Below are positions 4,146 through 6,152 of a stretch of DNA of 6,152 nucleotides, piece by piece. The position numbers were made by a program, and so were the translations under genes. Origin of the DNA: Bacillota bacterium (lineage in GTDB: Bacteria > Bacillota > Clostridia > Acetivibrionales > DSM-1351); assembly GCA_023436515.1 (NCBI GenBank), contig JAEZIV010000207.1:1-6152 (forward strand), in the 5' to 3' direction. The first letter of the stretch is position 1; every line of letters begins with the position of its first letter. Under the pieces are notes generated by a model. The model saw only the letters and a list, made by a program, of their open reading frames with translations, made no database searches and had not been told where the DNA came from.

Positions 4146-4736
4146 ATGGACAGGCAAATCAAGATAAAGTTGTCGGATATATCAGTTAAGAACTCTGCAG
4201 TGTCAAGCTTTTCACTAACTTATTCTGGTAAGAAAATGCAAAGCTACGAGGTTAGTTATGAGATTATTTCTGCTTTGAAAAAGCAGTCTGAGTTAATAAT
4301 AGAATTAAACAGTTCCTTGTTATACATTGATAGTAATAATAGTAAAGGCATCATTTTCGATAATTTTCTGGCTGGGCTCCAAGACTTTGGCGTTGAGCTC
4401 ATCAATAAAAAAACCTTAAATAATGAAAGACGCAAATTTTTCTCCATTCCGATGATGGAGGGAAAAAAGGTTGAAGGCTTTGAAATGTATGCATTTATAC
4501 CTAACGACATATGGTGTGATCCGAAGTTTAAAACACTAATACCCAAAGTGGGGCTAAGATATTATGTACCATTACCCGAAACAGATAATAATCTATCTGC
4601 CTTTGTTACACTAGATGAGGAGGAAAGATTAGCTTTATGCCAAATGGTTGTTTTTGACAATGCTATGCTTTCCAGTATGGGAATAACCTCTGCCAAGTTA
4701 AAAAAGAATGATTTGTCTGAGCTTTTAAATATGTAA
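4146..4736 (+). CDS. Protein of unknown function between pgi and folC
   Basis: The gene encodes 196 residues. I do not recognise the family. It is probably cytoplasmic, with no signal peptide, membrane helix or obvious nucleotide- or metal-binding motif. The N-terminal half alternates short strands and helices (QIKIKLSDISV, SSFSLTYSG, IISALKKQSELIIELNSSLLYI). The middle is basic (KKTLNNERRKFFSIPMM), and the C-terminal part has YYVPLPETDNNLSAFVTLDEEERLALCQMVVF, then a Lys/Leu-rich end. An ATG at 4131 would add five residues. ATG 4146 is preferred because AGGGGG (4134-4139) lies 6 bases before it, whereas nothing like a ribosome site precedes 4131. It has its own strong promoter, so it is likely expressed steadily, and there is no operon link to pgi or folC. 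Confidence 0.88.
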   Translation: MDRQIKIKLSDISVKNSAVSSFSLTYSGKKMQSYEVSYEIISALKKQSELIIELNSSLLYIDSNNSKGIIFDNFLAGLQDFGVELINKKTLNNERRKFFSIPMMEGKKVEGFEMYAFIPNDIWCDPKFKTLIPKVGLRYYVPLPETDNNLSAFVTLDEEERLALCQMVVFDNAMLSSMGITSAKLKKNDLSELLNM

Positions 4737-4748
4737 ACTACTTCTCAG

Positions 4749-4775
4749 GTTTTACATAAGAGTTATGTTTAAAAC
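4749..4775 (+). other. Weak AT-only hairpin after the 4146 gene
   Basis: ACATAA/TTATGT (4754-4759 with 4763-4768) around a GAG loop is extended by GTTTT/AAAAC (4749-4753 with 4771-4775) across a two-base bulge. It lies 13 bases after the stop codon, but has few G-C pairs and no T tract. It could slow or protect the transcript end; a true terminator is doubtful. Confidence 0.3.
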
Positions 4776-4812
4776 GCCATGCATTTTATATTCCATGTTT
4801 ACATTTTTGTAA

Positions 4813-4841
4813 TTGACTGTACTGGGAAAAACTGATATTGT
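4813..4841 (+). promoter_or_regulatory. Candidate promoter of folC
   Basis: TTGACT (4813-4818), 17 bases, then TATTGT (4836-4841) preceded by TGA, an extended -10 feature. The -35 matches 5 of 6. The predicted start is about 4848, giving a leader of near 58 bases. That leader contains a 9-bp dyad (4863-4871 with 4874-4882, one G-T pair) of unknown meaning. Confidence 0.6.
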
Positions 4842-4905
4842 TTATTTGTATGTTTCAGAGTCTTAGAGAATAGATTCTTTAACAATTGGAGGAAATAACT
4901 GAAGC

Positions 4906-6152
4906 ATGAACTACGAAGAAGCGATAAAATACATAAACGATACACTTAAGTTCGGAAGCAAGTTGGGTCTGGAAAGTATTGCTAAGCTTATGGAGTTTAT
5001 GGGGAACCCACAGAAGAAGCTTAGATTTATTCATGTAGCGGGAACAAATGGAAAAGGCTCAACTACTGCATATATAAGTAATATATTAATTGATTCGGGA
5101 TATATAACAGGTATTTTCACCTCGCCATACATTCAAAGATTTACTGAAAGAATCAAAGTAAATGATAGTGAGATAGCTTCTGAGGAGCTTGCGGAGATAA
5201 TAGCCTTTATAAAGGCAAAGATTGATATAATGCTTGAATTAGGGATGAACCATCCCACTGAATTTGAAATAATCACTGCTGTGGCATTCGAGTATTTTAA
5301 TAGGCAGAGGTGCGATATTGTTGTTTTGGAGGTCGGATTAGGTGGGCGGTATGATTCCACTAACGTTATCGATACTCCTGAGGCTGCAGTTATTACCACT
5401 ATAAGCTATGATCATACTGACAGATTAGGAAAAACTCTTTCTGAGATAGCTTATCAAAAAGCAGGAATAATAAAGAATAAGAGCACTGTAATTGTATACC
5501 CTCAGCAGCCTGAGGCTTTAAAAGTTTTTGAAGACGTATGCAGGGAGATGAATTCCAATATGCACCTTGTAGATACCAATTCCTTATGTCTAAAAGAATT
5601 TTGCCTCGACGGGCAGCTTTTTGATTATAAGCAATACGAAAACCTGCAGATTAAGCTTCTGGGAGATCATCAGTTAAACAATGCAGCAGTTGCAATTGAT
5701 ACTTGTGAAGCTTTAATAAATAAAGGCTTTAAAATTGAGAATACTAATATTAGAAACGGTTTAGCAAATACAACCTGGCCGGGAAGACTTGAGATAATTA
5801 GCAAGGAACCCATGATTCTTATTGATGGAGCTCACAATATTGAAGGAGGACAATCCTTAAATGCAGCCCTTGAGAAGTATTTTTACCAAAACGATAAGGT
5901 GTTTGTTGTCGGGTTTCTAGGGGATAAAGACTTTGGACAAATAATGGGACTGCTGGCAAAGAAGGCCAAGCTCATTATTACTGTGACTCCTGATAGTCCC
6001 AGAGCGGTACAGTCCAGTGAGCTCGCCGTCAGACTTGCTGAATATTCTGATTGTGTTATTGATGGAATTAGTATTGAAAAAGGCTTAAAACTGGCCCGGG
6101 AGAATGTAAGCCCAAATGGTGTAATATGTGTCTTCGGGTCATTGTATATGAT
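4906..6152 (+). CDS. folC: Folylpolyglutamate synthase / dihydrofolate synthase (3' end cut by the window)
   Basis: This cytoplasmic ATP-dependent ligase adds glutamate to folates and, in many bacteria, also makes dihydrofolate from dihydropteroate. The visible 415 residues are nearly the whole enzyme; about 10-20 are expected to be missing. Family marks are the P-loop AGTNGKGST (45-53), the TSPY loop (72-75), EVGLGGRYDSTN (142-153), YDHTDRLGKTLSEIAYQKAGI (168-188) with the lysine that is carbamylated in the family (Lys185), DHQLNNAAVA in the second half, GRLEII, and DGAHN in the C-terminal domain. The usual IAxEKAGI reads IAYQKAGI here, a mild change. GGAGG (4888-4892) lies 13 bases before the ATG, which is long, but an in-frame stop at 4900-4902 excludes any earlier start. 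Whether it acts on one or both substrates cannot be told from sequence. Confidence 0.97.
   Translation, partial: MNYEEAIKYINDTLKFGSKLGLESIAKLMEFMGNPQKKLRFIHVAGTNGKGSTTAYISNILIDSGYITGIFTSPYIQRFTERIKVNDSEIASEELAEIIAFIKAKIDIMLELGMNHPTEFEIITAVAFEYFNRQRCDIVVLEVGLGGRYDSTNVIDTPEAAVITTISYDHTDRLGKTLSEIAYQKAGIIKNKSTVIVYPQQPEALKVFEDVCREMNSNMHLVDTNSLCLKEFCLDGQLFDYKQYENLQIKLLGDHQLNNAAVAIDTCEALINKGFKIENTNIRNGLANTTWPGRLEIISKEPMILIDGAHNIEGGQSLNAALEKYFYQNDKVFVVGFLGDKDFGQIMGLLAKKAKLIITVTPDSPRAVQSSELAVRLAEYSDCVIDGISIEKGLKLARENVSPNGVICVFGSLYM

Noticed and set aside
4256..4546. 96-codon minus-strand open frame inside the 4146 gene
   Set aside because: It is antisense to a gene with a strong promoter and ribosome site and has no signals of its own.
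4049..5009. Shared 14-mer TTTATGGGGAACCC at 4049-4062 and 4996-5009
   Set aside because: The second copy is folC coding sequence and the match does not extend further. One such 14-base repeat in a window this size is not strong evidence of anything.
5133..5399. 88-codon minus-strand open frame inside folC
   Set aside because: It is antisense to conserved folC motifs, with Ser-rich content typical of a shadow frame.
1..6152. CRISPR array, insertion sequence or transposase
   Set aside because: No regularly spaced repeats, terminal inverted repeats with target duplication, or transposase-like frames were seen.

Overview
The window reads as low-GC Firmicutes DNA, most likely from a member of the Clostridia. 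The evidence is the AT-rich sequence, strong GGAGG-type ribosome binding sites, TTGACA/TATAAT-like promoters, a 450-residue Firmicutes-type glucose-6-phosphate isomerase, and an NlpC/P60 phage lysin of the kind found in clostridial prophages. The genus cannot be fixed from sequence alone.

Two different pieces of DNA meet here. Positions 1-2412 are the right-hand end of an integrated prophage. It carries the tail of an unidentified gene (to 80), an NlpC/P60 endolysin (73-804), a one-helix membrane protein that may be holin-like (821-1147), and a two-way terminator. Next comes a control region with two tiny Cro/CI-type DNA-binding proteins on opposite strands (1232-1441 minus; 1544-1720 plus), separated by 102 bp holding candidate promoters and palindromes. 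A 63-codon gene of unknown function follows (2057-2248). The element ends at a 50-bp block, 2363-2412, that is exactly the 3' part of a tRNA-Arg(TCT) gene with no 5' half. This is the usual scar (attR) of an integrase using a tRNA gene, so the rest of the prophage, the integrase and the intact tRNA should lie left of the window.

From 2413 on the DNA is ordinary chromosome: the tRNA terminator, pgi (2600-3952) with its own promoter and terminator, a gene of unknown function (4146-4736) behind a near-consensus promoter, and folC (4906 to beyond the window end). These three look like separate transcription units.

The most interesting signal is upstream of the 63-codon gene. A good sigma-A promoter (1953-1981) is followed at its predicted start point by a perfect GAAC-ATAT-GTTC palindrome (1989-2000), a match to the Gram-positive LexA (SOS) box. 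A LexA-controlled small protein between a prophage's repressor genes and its attachment site suggests a DNA-damage-triggered antirepressor or excision factor, similar in logic to Tum of coliphage 186 or the Gifsy antirepressors. The role is inference; the promoter, box, ribosome site and location are visible in the sequence.
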